Assembly (NCBI GenBank): GCA_002469525.1
Contig: DKME01000058.1
Location: 3,151-18,026, forward strand
Source of the DNA: Actinobacteria bacterium UBA7422
GTDB lineage: Bacteria > Actinomycetota > Actinomycetes > S36-B12
Length of the DNA: 14,876 nucleotides
Direction: 5' to 3'
Shown: positions 14,344 through 14,876 of the stretch, in pieces
How the letters are laid out: each line of letters begins with the position of its first letter
Position numbering within the stretch: the stretch's first letter is position 1
Position numbers and translations under genes: made by a program
Notes under the pieces: model-generated
Seen by the model: only the letters and a program-made list of their open reading frames with translations
Database searches by the model: none
Told to the model about the DNA's origin: nothing

Positions 14344-14733
14344 CTAAATATCACTTTGAACTGTCAAGTGGATATGAACTTGATCCTCGGCAAGGAAAAT
14401 ATCGAGGTGACTCGTGATTGCAGAAATGATCACCCACGCGTATTCGAGTGTTTTAGGTAAGTCTGGGAGTTCGGGCAGGAGACAGCGTGTCCGAGCGCGC
14501 AGATGTAATGCTCCCGGCTGAGATCCCCAATCGAAATAAAGCGCCGCATTGGGCTCGGCAAACTTCATTAATATATTGGCTGCCTCGTCACTGGCCAACT
14601 GACCCTCGTCGAGGCAGTCAAGGGGTAGGTCAGCCTTTGCCCCAACCACCATGGCGATCTGTCGAATTACCCGCAGATATTGGGGTTCGCTGGGAACGCA
14701 CAACGAAACGTCCTTCACAAATTCAATCGTCAT
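14344..14733 (-). CDS. RsbW/UsfX-like anti-sigma factor, degenerate ATPase domain
   Basis: This 129-residue protein begins MTIEFVKDVSLCVPSEPQYL, the usual opening of the RsbW-type HATPase fold. It has the N-box as SDEAANILM at about 48-56. The glycine-rich G1 (DxGxG) and G2 (GxGxx) boxes of true GHKL kinases are not visible: the C-terminal half reads LEYAWVIISAITSHLDIF instead. Position immediately upstream of a SigF-type sigma factor makes it the likely anti-sigma factor that binds it. The start at 14733 is chosen because it overlaps the upstream stop as ATGA and begins the conserved fold. A longer frame from 14796 would run into the neighbouring acetyltransferase with a basic, non-family extension. 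No anti-anti-sigma gene is visible. Confidence 0.83.
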   Translation of the reverse strand: MTIEFVKDVSLCVPSEPQYLRVIRQIAMVVGAKADLPLDCLDEGQLASDEAANILMKFAEPNAALYFDWGSQPGALHLRARTRCLLPELPDLPKTLEYAWVIISAITSHLDIFLAEDQVHIHLTVQSDI

Positions 14734-14876
14734 TGCTTGGGTGCCTTGCCTGCGAGTTTCACGAGGGCTTCTCCGGTGACTCGGTAAGGAATCCATTCAG
14801 TGAGGGCTTGGGCACCTAGATGTTGGTAGACCTCGCGGGCACTCTCATTCCAATCAAGAACCCACCATTCAAACCG
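14730..14876 (-). CDS. GNAT-family N-acetyltransferase, C-terminal fragment at window edge
   Basis: The last 48 codons of a gene that continues beyond the right edge end in TGA at 14732-14730. The visible part contains FEWWVLDWNESAREVYQHLGA followed by WIPYRVTGEALVKLAG. This matches the C-terminal pattern of diamine (spermidine/spermine-type) GNAT acetyltransferases, where LDWN..A..FY...GA and YRL.GEAL are conserved. The stop overlaps the anti-sigma ATG by four bases, making it the first known gene of the GNAT-rsbW-sigF unit. The substrate cannot be told from this end of the protein. The same overlapping frame yields a spurious N-terminal extension of the anti-sigma gene. Confidence 0.8.
   Translation of the reverse strand, partial: RFEWWVLDWNESAREVYQHLGAQALTEWIPYRVTGEALVKLAGKAPKQ

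Noticed and set aside
14344..14796. Longer anti-sigma factor starting at 14796
   Set aside because: The extra 21 residues lie in an alternative frame of the acetyltransferase C-terminus; the ATGA overlap at 14730-14733 and family alignment favour the shorter start.

Overview
The window reads as chromosomal DNA from an actinomycete (Actinomycetota, class Actinomycetes) of roughly even base composition by eye, not a high-GC streptomycete. Marker genes supporting this are a WhiB1-type iron-sulfur regulator, a PdtaS-type histidine kinase, a fused two-domain FbiC for coenzyme F420, and a SigF-type sigma factor with an RsbW-like partner. A freshwater-type, streamlined actinobacterium fits the tight packing and moderate GC, but that is inference. 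No phage, IS, CRISPR, tRNA or rRNA was seen. Coding density is very high; the only gap above 100 bases is the 268-base leader of whiB1.

Layout: (1) 1-3647, plus strand: the 3' part of fbiC overlaps a cytochrome P450 start by one base. (2) 3631-7209, minus strand: an aroA-rsgA-hisN-CBS operon, the first three joined by 4-base GTGA overlaps. (3) 7246-8522, plus strand: an SRAP (YedK/HMCES-type) protein, a single-domain biotinyl protein (TB7.3-like) and a FlK-like hotdog thioesterase overlapping it by ATGA. (4) 8532-10151, minus strand: a ThDP enzyme resembling mycobacterial IlvG. (5) 10174-11670, plus strand: the PdtaS-like kinase, convergent with whiB1. (6) 12220-13176, minus strand: a YegS-type lipid kinase, divergent from a four-helix membrane protein (13231-13665). 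(7) 13619-14876, minus strand: GNAT C-terminus, RsbW-like anti-sigma and SigF-like sigma factor in a tight operon.

Most of regions 2-6 follows the order I recall from Mycobacterium tuberculosis Rv3217c to Rv3228 (membrane protein, lipid kinase, whiB1, pdtaS, TB7.3, SRAP, aroA, rsgA). The sigH-rshA pair that sits inside that block in M. tuberculosis is absent. A thioesterase and an IlvG-like enzyme are present instead, and a different sigma/anti-sigma pair lies at the far end.

The most striking pattern is in the start sites. Six genes that begin transcription units have a TAnnnT hexamer followed by exactly six bases and then ATG or GTG, with no Shine-Dalgarno sequence. This is the arrangement expected for leaderless mRNAs. 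Operon-internal genes instead mostly use overlapping stop/start codons. Only whiB1 and the CBS gene have visible Shine-Dalgarno sites. At 10151-10174 two such promoters face away from each other and their -10 hexamers share two bases. The possible new functional groupings are the biotinyl-protein/thioesterase pair and the fbiC-P450 pair.
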